From positions 1,860,001 to 1,924,000 of the forward strand of contig NZ_CP053085.1 in the NCBI RefSeq assembly GCF_013004105.1: 64,000 nt of DNA, given 5' to 3'. A model generated the notes under the pieces. That model ran no database searches. It saw only the letters and a program-made list of their open reading frames with translations, and had not been told where the DNA came from. How positions within the stretch are numbered: position 1 is the first letter of the stretch; each line of letters starts with the position of its first letter. This DNA is from Gemmatimonas groenlandica. Lineage in GTDB: Bacteria; Gemmatimonadota; Gemmatimonadetes; Gemmatimonadales; Gemmatimonadaceae. Below are positions 54,682-63,938 of the stretch, in pieces. Both the position numbers and the translations under genes were made by a program.

Positions 54682-55973
54682 GTCTTGCGCGGCTTCTTCT
54701 TCGCAGCGGGGAACAGGACGTTGTTCAGGATGAGCCGGTAGCCGGGCGAGTTCGGGTGCAGCGACAGATCAGTGGGCGCACTGCCGATGGCGTGCTGCGC
54801 GTCTTCGGGGTCGTGACCGCCGAGGAAGGTCCACGAACCCTTACCCGCGTCACCGTGCAGATACTTGCTCCACGGCGCACCATCTTCGCTGGCGAGCACG
54901 GTCACGCCGGGCTTCACGATCGCGCGATTGAAGCTCGTGGTCACGCCGTAGAAATCGGGCACCACGGTGCGATGATTCTGCACCAGCATCGTGGCGACGG
55001 GATCGAGCTTGGCGGAGAAGTCGAACAGCGTGAACGTGCCGAGCGGCTGACGACGGGCCGGCACGTTCACCTGATGGCCGTCGATGTCGCTGAGCGCGTT
55101 GATGTACGGCGACGGTTCGACATGCGCCCCCGTAAAGGCCAGCGCCCGCGTCCAGTCCATGCGCGCGTCGGCATCGGGCGCCGGCGGGGTGCCGTCGGAG
55201 AATGGGCCGGCGATGTCGACCGTGAACGCTGCGATCGCGAGGTCGAGCGACTCCGTGGCACCGCACATGGCGAACAGGAATCCACCACGTTCCACGAAGC
55301 CACGGATGTTGTCGGCCACTGCCTTCTTGAGCGCTGGCACGTCGGCCTTGCCGAACCGCTTGGCCATGGCAATGTCGCGCTCACGCTGCGCGACAAACCA
55401 CGGTGCATCGCGGTACGCGAGATACAACTTGTTGAACTGGCCCGTGAAATCTTCGTGGTGCAAATGCACCCAGTCGTACTTCGACAGATCACCCTGCATT
55501 ACAGCATCGTCCCACACCGACGTGAACTCGATGCCGGCATACGTGAGCGCGAGCGTCACCGCATCGTCCCAGGGTGGCTGATCGACCGGGCGGTAAATCG
55601 CGATCTTGGGGGCGCGCTCCAGCACGACGGCGTCCATGTTGCCGCCGGCGACTTCGGCGCGCACTGCGGCCACTGCGGCATCGGTCATCAACTCGATGCT
55701 CACGCCATCGAGCGCGGCCCGACGACGCAGATCGGGCGCGTCGGGCAGCAGGAACGAGCCGCCGCGATAGTTCAGCAGCCACTCGGCCTTCTGCCCGTTC
55801 TTGAGCGCGAGATACGTGACGCCATACGCCTTCAGGTGATTGCGCTGACTGTCGTCCATCGGCAGCAACATCGACTGGGCCGACAGCGAGCGCGCCATGG
55901 TGAGTGACACCATGGTCACGAGCAGGGCCGCGATCACGCGGCTCCAGAGGGTGCAACGAACGAACGAGCGCAT
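54678..55973 (-). CDS. exported conserved protein, usually mislabelled asparagine synthetase B
   Basis: The protein has 431 residues from ATG 55973; a TTG at 56000 would add nine. It has a signal peptide (ending SLSAQS) and no glutaminase or synthetase motif of true AsnB. Conserved blocks include MDDSQRNHLKAYGVTYLAL, AEWLLNYRGGSFLLPD, LHHEDFTGQFNKLYLAYRD, GGFLFAMCGATESLDLAIAAF, WTFLGGHDPEDAQH and PNSPGYRLILNNVLFPAAKKK. I recall near-identical blocks in many Bacteroidetes and Gemmatimonadota proteins. The fold may be a glutamine-amidotransferase-like or ThuA-like one, but this is inference. It is coupled to both neighbours in the block 52099-63425. Function unknown. Confidence 0.8.
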   Translation of the reverse strand: MRSFVRCTLWSRVIAALLVTMVSLTMARSLSAQSMLLPMDDSQRNHLKAYGVTYLALKNGQKAEWLLNYRGGSFLLPDAPDLRRRAALDGVSIELMTDAAVAAVRAEVAGGNMDAVVLERAPKIAIYRPVDQPPWDDAVTLALTYAGIEFTSVWDDAVMQGDLSKYDWVHLHHEDFTGQFNKLYLAYRDAPWFVAQRERDIAMAKRFGKADVPALKKAVADNIRGFVERGGFLFAMCGATESLDLAIAAFTVDIAGPFSDGTPPAPDADARMDWTRALAFTGAHVEPSPYINALSDIDGHQVNVPARRQPLGTFTLFDFSAKLDPVATMLVQNHRTVVPDFYGVTTSFNRAIVKPGVTVLASEDGAPWSKYLHGDAGKGSWTFLGGHDPEDAQHAIGSAPTDLSLHPNSPGYRLILNNVLFPAAKKKPRKT

Positions 55974-55996
55974 AGGAGAAATGTACCCGCGAACGC

Positions 55997-57778
55997 TCAA
56001 TGAGTCACAGGCGGTACCTGCCCTTTCATCCGTTCGAGTTCACGACGCGCCTGTGGGGCCAGCGCGCTGGTGGGATAGTCCACGAGCAGTGTTTCGAAGC
56101 GGGTGGTGGCGCCGACCTTGTCGCCGGCCGCGAGCAGTGCGCGTGCCGACGCCAGCAGCGCCTCCGCCGCCTCGGGGCTCTTGGGCCACGTGGCGATGAT
56201 GCGATCCCACAGCGTCATTGCGCCGGCCTTGGGTGAGAGCCGCGCCGCCATGGACAGCAGCGCCGGTGCCGCTGGCCCAACCGAGTCGGACAGCGCGATG
56301 AAGCGCGCCGCCGCGCCGGCGGAATCGCGTCGGGCCAGCGCGAGAAACGCCGCGCCGAGTCCCGGTAATTGATCGACCCGCGTGCGGGCCAGAATGCCCA
56401 ACGCGTCCACCAACTCACCGCGCTGCGTTGCCGCTCGCACCAGTCGCTTGCGAGCAGTGGCGAGGTCACCGTCGTAAAGCGCCAGCCAGCCGGCCGTTTC
56501 GTCGTCGTCTTCGAGGTCGGTACCCTTCACCGTCTCTTTCGCGCGCGCTAAGTCGCCGGCTCGCAGATACGCACCCACCAACGGACGGGCCATCGCCGAC
56601 CGGGCGGTTTCATCGAGCAGCTTACCCGACGCCTCGATGCGCTGTTGCGCTTCGGCGGCACGACCAAGTTCGCCGAGGGCCGCGATCTCGATCGGCAGCA
56701 GCGCGCGGGCACGCACGACGTCGGTGCCCGGTGATTTTCGCGACGTGAGTTGCAATGCCCCCGCAGCGTCTCCCGCATTGAGCGCCGCCTGCGCGGCACG
56801 CTGTTGCGCCTCGAGGTCACCACGCTTCTCGAACACCGCTGTCCACGCGTCACGCGCGACCAGCCACGACTGCGCCAGCTCGGCGCGCTCTCCGAACGCG
56901 CGCCACGCCGCCGACGTGGAGTCATCGGCTTTCACCGATGCCAGCGCGAACCACGCACGGCGGGGCTCGCCCCACGCCAACTCGAGCGCCGAGAGCAATC
57001 GACGCGGCGCCAAGAGCGCCGGGTCGGCCAACAGCACGGTGCGGATGGAGTCGCGCGTCGGCGCCGGTGCGCGATTCAGTGCGAACATTGCGGCCGTTTC
57101 GAGATACGGCTCGTCGCGCAGGGCGTCGCGGAACGCCACGGCGGCGGCGTTCCAGCGCCCGAGGGCGACATGCAGCTGCGCCACTTCACCGGAGAGGGCA
57201 CCGCCAGAACCCAGCAAGCGACCGGCCTCGCCAAGCACCGAGTCGGCCGCCTGCGCTCGTCCCTGTTGCAGCAGCAGCCGCGCGTATTCGCGGAACGGCG
57301 CGCCGTCGTTGCCGGCCGCGCGACGCCAGGACGTGAACGCGATGCGTGCTTCGTCGTCGCGCCCGATGCTGACCAACGCGCGCAACTGAATGCTGCGCGC
57401 CACCGGATCGGTGGGACGCAGCTGCACCACGCGCTGCGCGACGGGGATAATGGAATCGCGCATGCCCAACTCGGCCCACACACGCTCGAGCCCGAGCAAC
57501 GACAACGCCACCTTGTCGCCGTCGGAGTTGCCAGGAATGAGCGCACGCTGCAACACCTCGCGATAGGCGAGGGCCGCTTTCTTCATGTCGCCCTTGTCTT
57601 CGGCATCGAGCGCAGTACCCAACGCGTCGGCCGAGTCCACGCGCGTGGCAGGCGGCCGTGCACCGCCCTGCGATCCGCTTTGCGCCTGTGCGGTCGTTGA
57701 TGCGATCGACAGTGCGCCGATCGACAGCGCGAAGATGACGCGAGGCAACTTGAGCACCTTACGGCGGCGTCGTGCCAT
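55997..57778 (-). CDS. exported TPR-repeat protein
   Basis: The 593-residue protein has a basic n-region (MARRRRK) and signal peptide (ending AQAQ, about 32), then helical repeats of TPR type. A clear first unit is ALGTALDAEDKGDMKKAALAY, and a last unit is AEALLASARALLAAGDKVGAT followed by DYPTSALAPQARRELERMKG, reminiscent of YbgF/BamD-type TPRs. It is alanine-rich and probably assembles a periplasmic complex. ATG 57778 lies 20 bases inside the end of the DUF4175 gene, and GTG 57757 is an alternative. Its stop overlaps a possible TTG start of the next gene (TTGA). Partner unknown; the neighbours suggest the DUF4175 protein. Confidence 0.75.
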   Translation of the reverse strand: MARRRRKVLKLPRVIFALSIGALSIASTTAQAQSGSQGGARPPATRVDSADALGTALDAEDKGDMKKAALAYREVLQRALIPGNSDGDKVALSLLGLERVWAELGMRDSIIPVAQRVVQLRPTDPVARSIQLRALVSIGRDDEARIAFTSWRRAAGNDGAPFREYARLLLQQGRAQAADSVLGEAGRLLGSGGALSGEVAQLHVALGRWNAAAVAFRDALRDEPYLETAAMFALNRAPAPTRDSIRTVLLADPALLAPRRLLSALELAWGEPRRAWFALASVKADDSTSAAWRAFGERAELAQSWLVARDAWTAVFEKRGDLEAQQRAAQAALNAGDAAGALQLTSRKSPGTDVVRARALLPIEIAALGELGRAAEAQQRIEASGKLLDETARSAMARPLVGAYLRAGDLARAKETVKGTDLEDDDETAGWLALYDGDLATARKRLVRAATQRGELVDALGILARTRVDQLPGLGAAFLALARRDSAGAAARFIALSDSVGPAAPALLSMAARLSPKAGAMTLWDRIIATWPKSPEAAEALLASARALLAAGDKVGATTRFETLLVDYPTSALAPQARRELERMKGQVPPVTH

Positions 57779-60700
57779 TGAGCTTGCGGAAGTACTCGAT
57801 CACGATGCGACGCTCGTCGGGACCCAGACCACGCAGTTCGTTCCACGTGGGCGGCGCAAACTTGTTGGCCGCCTTGCCCGACTGCGATCCATCGATGCGA
57901 CCCGAGGCGCCGTTGCCGTTGGCCGCCTTCGCTTCACGCGGACCCTGATCGTCGCGCTCGTCCTGCTCGAGGAAGCGACCGGCATCGAGCAGACGGCGGT
58001 ACAACTGCGCCTGACGGGCGGCCACCGCGGGGTCGATGCCGTTGCGTTCGATCTGCTGCGACAACGTTTGCGCTTCCTTCGCCAACGCATCCATGCGACC
58101 AGTCTGGTCGGCATCCGACACGTCGTTCAACGAACGCGCCACATCACGCTGCTGTTTGGCCAATACGCGCGACTGCTGCCGCGCCGCGTCACCCTTCGCG
58201 CCGCCGGGGAGCATGTTCAGCCCCTGCATCTGTCCGTTGAGCTGCCCTTGCTGCTGCGCGAGCTGCTTGAGCTGCTCCATCATTTCGGTAAAGCCCGACG
58301 CCGACTGCGCGCCGTTCATCTTCTCCCGATCGCGCACCAGCGACGACAGCGCCTGATTGAGCGCTTCGCTGGCGTCCTTCATCGCGTTCTGCGCCTGCTC
58401 GCTGCCGCCGGGCTGTCCCGACTGCTGCATCTGCTGCGTGGCCTGCTCGACCCGGCGCTGCGCTTCGCCCATCGCCTTCTGCGAACGCTGCGACAACAAC
58501 GACGAGCTGCGCCCGGCCTTCTCGAGTCGCTCGGCCGCCTGCTGCACACCCTGCTGCAGCGCGCTCTGCTCGCCTTGCATGCCCTGCGCACCCTGCTGAC
58601 GGGCCTTCTGTTCGAGCTCCGACTGCTGACGCGCCAGCTGCATCGTTTCGTTGATCGACTGATCGAGCTCGCTGGACAGCTCGGTCTTCCACGCATCGAC
58701 CTGCGCATCACGCGCGGCCGACAGCTGCTGCGCGGCCTTATCCATCGCGTCAGCGGCCTTGCGGGCCTGGTCACCGTGGCTGCCCTGCTGGCCCGCTTGC
58801 GGCTGGCCGCCCTGCTGTTGGCCGCCTTGCTGCTGACCACCCGGTTGCTGGCCTTGCTGGCCCGCCTGCGGTTTGCCGCCTTGCTGACTTTGCCCCTGCT
58901 GGCCGGGCTTCGGAGTTCCCTGCTGCCCCTGCTGACCATTGGGCTGAGCGCCCGACTTCTCGGCGCCCGGCTTGGGCTCGCCACCGGGCTGCTTCTGGCC
59001 GGGGGCACCCTCTTGACCGGGTTCCTTGCCCGCCGCGTTCGGATCCTTCTCGCCCTGCTTCTCGCCGGGCTTGGCCTCGCCCTGTTCACCGGCCTTCTCG
59101 CCGGCCTGCTTCTGGCCATTCTGCTGCTGCGCCTGCGCCGCCTTTTGCATGGCATCGGCCGCCTGATTCACCAGCGGCTGCGCGGCACGCGTCTTTGAAG
59201 CACCGGGCTTGGCACCTGCTTCTTCGAGACGCTTGGCCAGCGCCTGCACTTCACGCTCCAATTCACGCGCGCGATCGGCCAGCTCCTTCGGACTCGAGGC
59301 GGCGCTCTCCTGACGACCTTCGCTCTGGCGGCTCTCCCCCTGACGCCCATCCATGCGGTCGGCCGCTTGCTTCTGTTCCTTGGCGAGATCCTTGGCGTCG
59401 TCGCGCAGCGTCTGCATCGCGCCTTCGAGCGCGGCGCGCTTCAGCATTTCGGCGCTCTTCTCCAGCTGCTCGCGCATCTGCTTCTGCTGCTCGCCGAGCT
59501 GCTGCATAGATTTCTGCGCTTCGGTGCCGCTGAGTCGATCGGAATTCTTATTGAGTTCCTCGAGCTGCTTCTGCATCTCGGGGGTCATCGCGTCGCGCAA
59601 CATCTTCTGGATGTCTTTCATGCGCGACGCCAGCGCGGTGTCGAGCGCGTTCGCGTTCTTCAAGCGCGACTCGAGCTCCTTCGCGTTCTGTCGCAGCGAA
59701 TCCACCTTGGCGCCCAGCTGCTGCTGATCGCGCGCCAATTGCTTCGCCTTCTCGGCGGCCGAGAAGCTCATCGACTGACTCTTGCCGCCTTCGCTCTTCG
59801 CCGTGCCGTTGGCCTTCGCTTCTTCAGAAGTACCACCACCCTTGAGATCGCGATTGCGCGCGGCGTTGTCGGTGTTCTGCTGCAGCCGCTTCTCCTGCTG
59901 CGCCAACCGCTGCGCCTGCGCAGCCAGCGAATCGGCCAGCGCGCGAGCCATCGCGCGCTGCTCCGTTAAACTCGGCACGCGCAGCAACACTTCCGCGCTC
60001 ACGGTGGTCTGCCGCCATGGCGAATCGTCGGTGGCAATCGCAGTCACATGCAGGCGATCGCCGGGTTCGAGTTTGCGACCATCGAGCGTGATCGACGCGC
60101 CGCCTTCAAACAGCGGTGACGCCGGCGACGCGACATCGATGCGCTCGCGCGTGACGGCACCGCTGGCGCCGGCGCTCTCGCGCCACACCTGCAGCGACAC
60201 ATTGCTCACACCGTGATCGTCGCTGGCGTCGACGTACACCGGCACGATACCGGTAGGACCGATGGCGGTATCCGAGCCCGGCGACACGATGGCAACTTCC
60301 GGTCGTTTGTCCGGCACCACGGTAAAGGCCAAGGCATCGGGCAGTTCAGGCGGTAGCGTTGCCGCGTCGGCGCTCGGCGTGGCCGACGCGATCCAGCTCC
60401 AGCTGCCGTCGTGGTCGAGCGGAATGATCGCCGACACCGCCGCGCCGTTCACCGACGCCGGGAAACGCACGGTGTCGCGACCATCGGTGAGCATGGCGTC
60501 GCGCGCACCACCACGCAGCATCGCGGTGACGCGCACGTGCGTGCCACGCGGCACACGCAGCGGCGGCACGGGCTCCATCGATTCGTCGGTACGGCCCAGG
60601 TACGCCGGGTAGTCGGCAAATAAGGCCACGTCGCCGATCCAGCCGCGGTCGGCCACGGTGATGAGGCCATTCAATTCGGGAGCACGTCCGTCGTTCACGC

Positions 60701-61484
60701 GAATCGCAATCGGCGCCGACACGGCACCGAGCGCCAGCGTGGCCAGTCCATCGGCGCGTACACTGAGCGTCGTGTCGCGCCATGCCTCACCCTCGGCGCG
60801 ACGCGAGATCGTGACGCTGTTGCGGCCGTCGGCGCGCACGCGAAGCGACACCGGCATCCCGCGCGGTACGAGCGTGGGGAGTTTGTCGAAGCCGAGTGCC
60901 GGCAGCAGCGTACCGCGCCACGCGCGTACGGGGTGCACCGTGGCGGCGAAGCCATCAGGTGCTTCGCGCGCCGACCACGAGAGCGCGCCGACGGTGATGG
61001 CGGCCAACACACCGGCCACCGTCACGCCACGACCGAGTCGCTGCGCCACCTGCGGCGCCAGCGCGCCCGGCGCCAAGCGCCGCGCGACATCCTGCGAAGC
61101 GCGCGCACCGAGCGCGCCGGTTCCTGCTACTTCGAGCGCACCGCGCAATGACCCCGAGCGCAGCGACTGCTCGCGTTCAATTGCGGCGGCAAGTGACGTC
61201 AGCGACAGCACATCGGCGTTGCGCTTGCGCAGCAACCACACGAGTCCAGCGGCGGCGGCCAACGCAGCCACCCACATCGCGATCGGTACCGCGCGCGGCA
61301 ACGTCATCCAACGTCCGTCGGCCATCAGCCACGCACTCGCAACCAGCGCAAGCGCGATCACGCCAATCACCGCCAGCACCACGGCCGCCATGGAGCGGGC
61401 GCGCAGCGTGGACTGCTCACGCGCGAGACGCGCGTCGAGACTTTCCGATGAAGGCGCGGCGGTGCGGAGTGCGGGAGCGGTCAC
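57759..61484 (-). CDS. giant DUF4175-family membrane protein with Gln-rich region
   Basis: This 1241-residue protein begins with three hydrophobic segments (about 30-52, 65-84 and 150-170). Beta-rich domains follow (about 200-500, with PEVAIVSPGSDTAIGPTGIVPVYV resembling an Ig-like domain). The rest is a long helical, charged region (about 510-1150) with coiled-coil heptads (QQEKRLQQNTDNAARNRDL). Within it lies a low-complexity part rich in Gln, Gly, Pro and Lys (coding about 58780-59120). The C-terminus PPTWNELRGLGPDERRIVIEYF is conserved in DUF4175 proteins. It neighbours the DUF4159 gene, as in gliding or Bat-like clusters of Bacteroidetes. Function is unknown; a stress-related membrane scaffold is plausible. 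Confidence 0.8.
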   Translation of the reverse strand: MTAPALRTAAPSSESLDARLAREQSTLRARSMAAVVLAVIGVIALALVASAWLMADGRWMTLPRAVPIAMWVAALAAAAGLVWLLRKRNADVLSLTSLAAAIEREQSLRSGSLRGALEVAGTGALGARASQDVARRLAPGALAPQVAQRLGRGVTVAGVLAAITVGALSWSAREAPDGFAATVHPVRAWRGTLLPALGFDKLPTLVPRGMPVSLRVRADGRNSVTISRRAEGEAWRDTTLSVRADGLATLALGAVSAPIAIRVNDGRAPELNGLITVADRGWIGDVALFADYPAYLGRTDESMEPVPPLRVPRGTHVRVTAMLRGGARDAMLTDGRDTVRFPASVNGAAVSAIIPLDHDGSWSWIASATPSADAATLPPELPDALAFTVVPDKRPEVAIVSPGSDTAIGPTGIVPVYVDASDDHGVSNVSLQVWRESAGASGAVTRERIDVASPASPLFEGGASITLDGRKLEPGDRLHVTAIATDDSPWRQTTVSAEVLLRVPSLTEQRAMARALADSLAAQAQRLAQQEKRLQQNTDNAARNRDLKGGGTSEEAKANGTAKSEGGKSQSMSFSAAEKAKQLARDQQQLGAKVDSLRQNAKELESRLKNANALDTALASRMKDIQKMLRDAMTPEMQKQLEELNKNSDRLSGTEAQKSMQQLGEQQKQMREQLEKSAEMLKRAALEGAMQTLRDDAKDLAKEQKQAADRMDGRQGESRQSEGRQESAASSPKELADRARELEREVQALAKRLEEAGAKPGASKTRAAQPLVNQAADAMQKAAQAQQQNGQKQAGEKAGEQGEAKPGEKQGEKDPNAAGKEPGQEGAPGQKQPGGEPKPGAEKSGAQPNGQQGQQGTPKPGQQGQSQQGGKPQAGQQGQQPGGQQQGGQQQGGQPQAGQQGSHGDQARKAADAMDKAAQQLSAARDAQVDAWKTELSSELDQSINETMQLARQQSELEQKARQQGAQGMQGEQSALQQGVQQAAERLEKAGRSSSLLSQRSQKAMGEAQRRVEQATQQMQQSGQPGGSEQAQNAMKDASEALNQALSSLVRDREKMNGAQSASGFTEMMEQLKQLAQQQGQLNGQMQGLNMLPGGAKGDAARQQSRVLAKQQRDVARSLNDVSDADQTGRMDALAKEAQTLSQQIERNGIDPAVAARQAQLYRRLLDAGRFLEQDERDDQGPREAKAANGNGASGRIDGSQSGKAANKFAPPTWNELRGLGPDERRIVIEYFRKLNGTTPP

Positions 61485-62185
61485 GGTGTCACCCGGCTCG
61501 TGACCGCGTAGGTAAACAGATTCACGCCCATGCGGATGGCCTGTTCGTGGAGCAGCGGCGGGTCAGGATACGTGCCCACGTCTTCCCATCCGTTGCCGAG
61601 GTCGGCGGAGTAGGTGTAGTACACGGCGAGTCGGTTGCCGATGAAGATGCCCATGCCCTTCGCCGGCTTGCCATCGTGCTCATGCACTTTTGGCGGCCCA
61701 TTCTCGAAGTCGTACACGAGATGGTAGATCGGATGGCTGTGCGGCACATCGACCAACGGACGATCGGGAAACACCCGCTTGATCTCGCGACGGAAGCTGT
61801 CGTCGAGCCCATAGTTGTCGTCGACGTGCAGAAAGCCGCCGCGGGTGAGATACTCGCGCAGACGCTTCACCTCGATCTCGCTGAGCTTCATCTCGCCGTG
61901 CCCCGTGATGTGCAGGAACGGAAAGTCGAAGAGCGACGAATCGGTGAACGTGACCTTGGCTTCGGCCCGCTCGATGGGCAGCGCCGTGCGCTCGGCGATC
62001 GCGCGAATCAGATTCGGCAAGCTGGACGGATTGGCGTACCAATCTCCACCGCCTTCGTACTGCACGCGGGCAATCGCCAGGCGACCCGGGCCGCGCCGCG
62101 CCGCGAATGGCGTGAACGCCAGCGACGCGCCGACCACAGCGGCGAGCAGAGCGAAGCGGAGGGAACGACGGGCCGGAAGCCGCAT
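61481..62185 (-). CDS. DUF4159 domain exported protein
   Basis: This 234-residue protein has a signal peptide (about 1-30) and one DUF4159 domain, recognised by RVQYEGGGDWYANPSSLPNL, FLHITGHGEMKLSEIEVKRLREYLTRGGFLHVDDNYG, DVPHSHPIYHLVYDFENGPP and IGNRLAVYYTYSADLGNGWED. These motifs resemble an inactive glutamine-amidotransferase fold. DUF4159 is typically next to DUF58, MoxR and DUF4175 genes, and here it precedes the DUF4175 gene with an ATGA overlap. Its ATG overlaps the rsmI stop by one base (TGATG). Function unknown. Confidence 0.85.
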   Translation of the reverse strand: MRLPARRSLRFALLAAVVGASLAFTPFAARRGPGRLAIARVQYEGGGDWYANPSSLPNLIRAIAERTALPIERAEAKVTFTDSSLFDFPFLHITGHGEMKLSEIEVKRLREYLTRGGFLHVDDNYGLDDSFRREIKRVFPDRPLVDVPHSHPIYHLVYDFENGPPKVHEHDGKPAKGMGIFIGNRLAVYYTYSADLGNGWEDVGTYPDPPLLHEQAIRMGVNLFTYAVTSRVTP

Positions 62186-63093
62186 CAGGTGTCGTGGGCG
62201 AGTCGGTAGGCGAGATTGCGGCTGGCACCATGCTCGTCCATGAGCCGCTGGACGATTTCACGAGGACGGAACCCTTCCTCGCGCAGGGCCACTGCCACCG
62301 CCTGGAGGCCGTCTTCACTCGGGGCGACGACCGACGCGCCACCCAGAATGATCACGATTTCCCCGCGCGGTGGCGTGCCTTCGTAATACGCGGCCACCTC
62401 CTCGAGCGTTCCGCGTTTAACCTCTTCAAAATGCTTCGTCAGCTCGCGGGCCACAGCCACCGGGCGGGTTGTGCCGGCAATGGCGGCCAGATCACGCAGC
62501 GTGTCGACCAGACGGTTTGGTGATTCGTACAACACGACGGCGTGCTGCAAGCGGGCCGCGAGGGCCAACTGTTCCTCGCGCTCCTTCCCCTTCCGTGCAG
62601 GAAATCCCAGCATGGTGAACGGGTGCGGCACCATGCCCGACGCTACGAGGGCGGCCAGCACGGCCGACGCACCGGGGATCGGGACCACGCGCACACCGGC
62701 GGTTGCAGCGGCCTCAGCCAGACGGGCGCCGGGATCGGACACCAGCGGCGTGCCGGCGTCGCTGATGAGGGCGATGGCTTCGCCTTCCTTCAGCCGCGCG
62801 ACCAGACGTGGAATGACGCTGGCTTCGTTGTGCTCGTGCACGGCAATCGTCGGCGTACCGATGCCGTAGCGGCTGAGCAGCGTGCGCGCGTGCCGGGTGT
62901 CCTCACAGCAGATCACCGCGCATTCCTTGAGCACCGCGAGGGCGCGCAAGGAGATGTCTCCCAGATTTCCGATCGGCGTACTGACGATGTGTAACGCCCC
63001 GGGGATGGCCGCGTGCGGCCAGAGCGTCGCCGCCCGGTCGGCGAGATCGGAGGCGATAACCTCCGATTCGGCCGAACCGGGCGCGTCGCCCAC
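62185..63093 (-). CDS. rsmI: 16S rRNA (cytidine1402-2'-O)-methyltransferase
   Basis: RsmI 2'-O-methylates C1402 of 16S rRNA with SAM. The 302-residue tetrapyrrole-methylase-fold protein has LHIVSTPIGNLGDISLRAL (about 20-38), CEDTRHARTLLSRY (about 47-60), EHNEASVIPRL, SDAGTPLVSDPGARL (about 90), PIPGASAVLAAL and ELTKHFEEVKRGTLEE. The start is GTG 63093, six bases after the thioredoxin stop; earlier codons belong to thioredoxin's region. It is coupled to trxA and to the DUF4159 gene. Confidence 0.93.
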   Translation of the reverse strand: MGDAPGSAESEVIASDLADRAATLWPHAAIPGALHIVSTPIGNLGDISLRALAVLKECAVICCEDTRHARTLLSRYGIGTPTIAVHEHNEASVIPRLVARLKEGEAIALISDAGTPLVSDPGARLAEAAATAGVRVVPIPGASAVLAALVASGMVPHPFTMLGFPARKGKEREEQLALAARLQHAVVLYESPNRLVDTLRDLAAIAGTTRPVAVARELTKHFEEVKRGTLEEVAAYYEGTPPRGEIVIILGGASVVAPSEDGLQAVAVALREEGFRPREIVQRLMDEHGASRNLAYRLAHDT

Positions 63094-63098
63094 GTCGG

Positions 63099-63425
63099 TC
63101 AGGCGTGCTCCTTGAACTTCGCTTCGAGCGCGGGGCGCGGCACCGCGCCGACCACCTGATCCACCAGCTTGCCGTCCTTGAAAAACAGGATCGTCGGAAT
63201 CGAGCGCACGTTGAAGCGCGCGGCAGTCCGCTGATTGTTGTCGACATCGAGCTTGGCCACCTTCGCCTTGCCCGCGTACTCGGTGGCCAGCGCTTCCACG
63301 ATTGGTGCAATCATGCGGCACGGCGCGCACCATGTCGCCCAGAAATCCACGACCGCGAGCCCTTCGTACTGCTCGATCTCGGCCGCAAACGTATCGTCCT
63401 TCACTTCAACTGCGTTCGCCATCAT
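63099..63425 (-). CDS. trxA: thioredoxin
   Basis: Thioredoxin is the cytosolic dithiol reductant. This 108-residue protein has the redox site WCAPC (Cys33, Cys36) rather than WCGPC. It also has the buried Asp (VVDFWATW), the cis-Pro in SIPTILFFKDG, and the C-terminal helix. The Gly-to-Ala change in the active site is seen in some phyla and should shift the redox potential slightly. It starts the block to 52099. ATG at 63425 and 63422 are both possible. It is divergent from the epimerase gene. Confidence 0.95.
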   Translation of the reverse strand: MMANAVEVKDDTFAAEIEQYEGLAVVDFWATWCAPCRMIAPIVEALATEYAGKAKVAKLDVDNNQRTAARFNVRSIPTILFFKDGKLVDQVVGAVPRPALEAKFKEHA

Positions 63426-63527
63426 GTGCTCCGTTGGCGCGGCTTCCGGCCTTTACCGGTTGCTCTCGCGCCCGTCTGCAGGATTAGAATTCGGAATTCG
63501 TTCACGCCGCCAAAAACATCGCCGACC

Positions 63528-63938
63528 ATGACCGACTCCGTACGCCGCGGCACGCGCATCGCCCACATCGGGATCGCTGTGCGTGCCCTCGACGAGCTGC
63601 TTCCCTTCTACCGTGATGTCCTCGGCATGCCCGAGGTCCCACTGGACGATGCCGACGGTGCCACCATTGCTGGGCTGGCGGCCGGCGAATCGCTGGTGGA
63701 GCTCCTCGAAGCGAAGTCCGACGACTCCCCCATCGGCAGGTATGTCACCAAGCGGGGTCCCGGTATTCACCACGTCTGTTTCGCGGTGGACGACCTCGAC
63801 GGCACCTTACAGCGCTGCCGTGACGCCGGCCTCCGACTTATCGATGAAACACCACGCCTGGGAGCGGAGGGGAAGCGGATTGCGTTTCTCCATCCAAGTG
63901 CCACGGGCGGGGTGCTCGTCGAACTATCCGAATACTAG
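63528..63938 (+). CDS. mce: methylmalonyl-CoA epimerase
   Basis: This enzyme interconverts the 2R and 2S epimers of methylmalonyl-CoA, linking propionyl-CoA oxidation to the TCA cycle. The 136-residue VOC-fold protein has paired metal ligands in IAHIGIAVRAL (His13), ESLVELLEAKSDDSPIGRYVTKRGPGIHHVCFAVDDL (Glu and His) and a C-terminal VLVELSEY (Glu). ATG 63528 was chosen. Related VOC enzymes share the fold, but the motif GRYVTKRGPGIHH is typical of this epimerase. Branched-chain acyl-CoA and amino-acid genes at 16906-22175 could feed the same route. Confidence 0.92.
   Translation: MTDSVRRGTRIAHIGIAVRALDELLPFYRDVLGMPEVPLDDADGATIAGLAAGESLVELLEAKSDDSPIGRYVTKRGPGIHHVCFAVDDLDGTLQRCRDAGLRLIDETPRLGAEGKRIAFLHPSATGGVLVELSEY

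Noticed and set aside
57585-59198. Plus-strand open frame of 537 codons rich in Leu and Arg
   Set aside because: Antisense to the Gln-rich DUF4175 region, whose repetitive codons give long open antisense frames.
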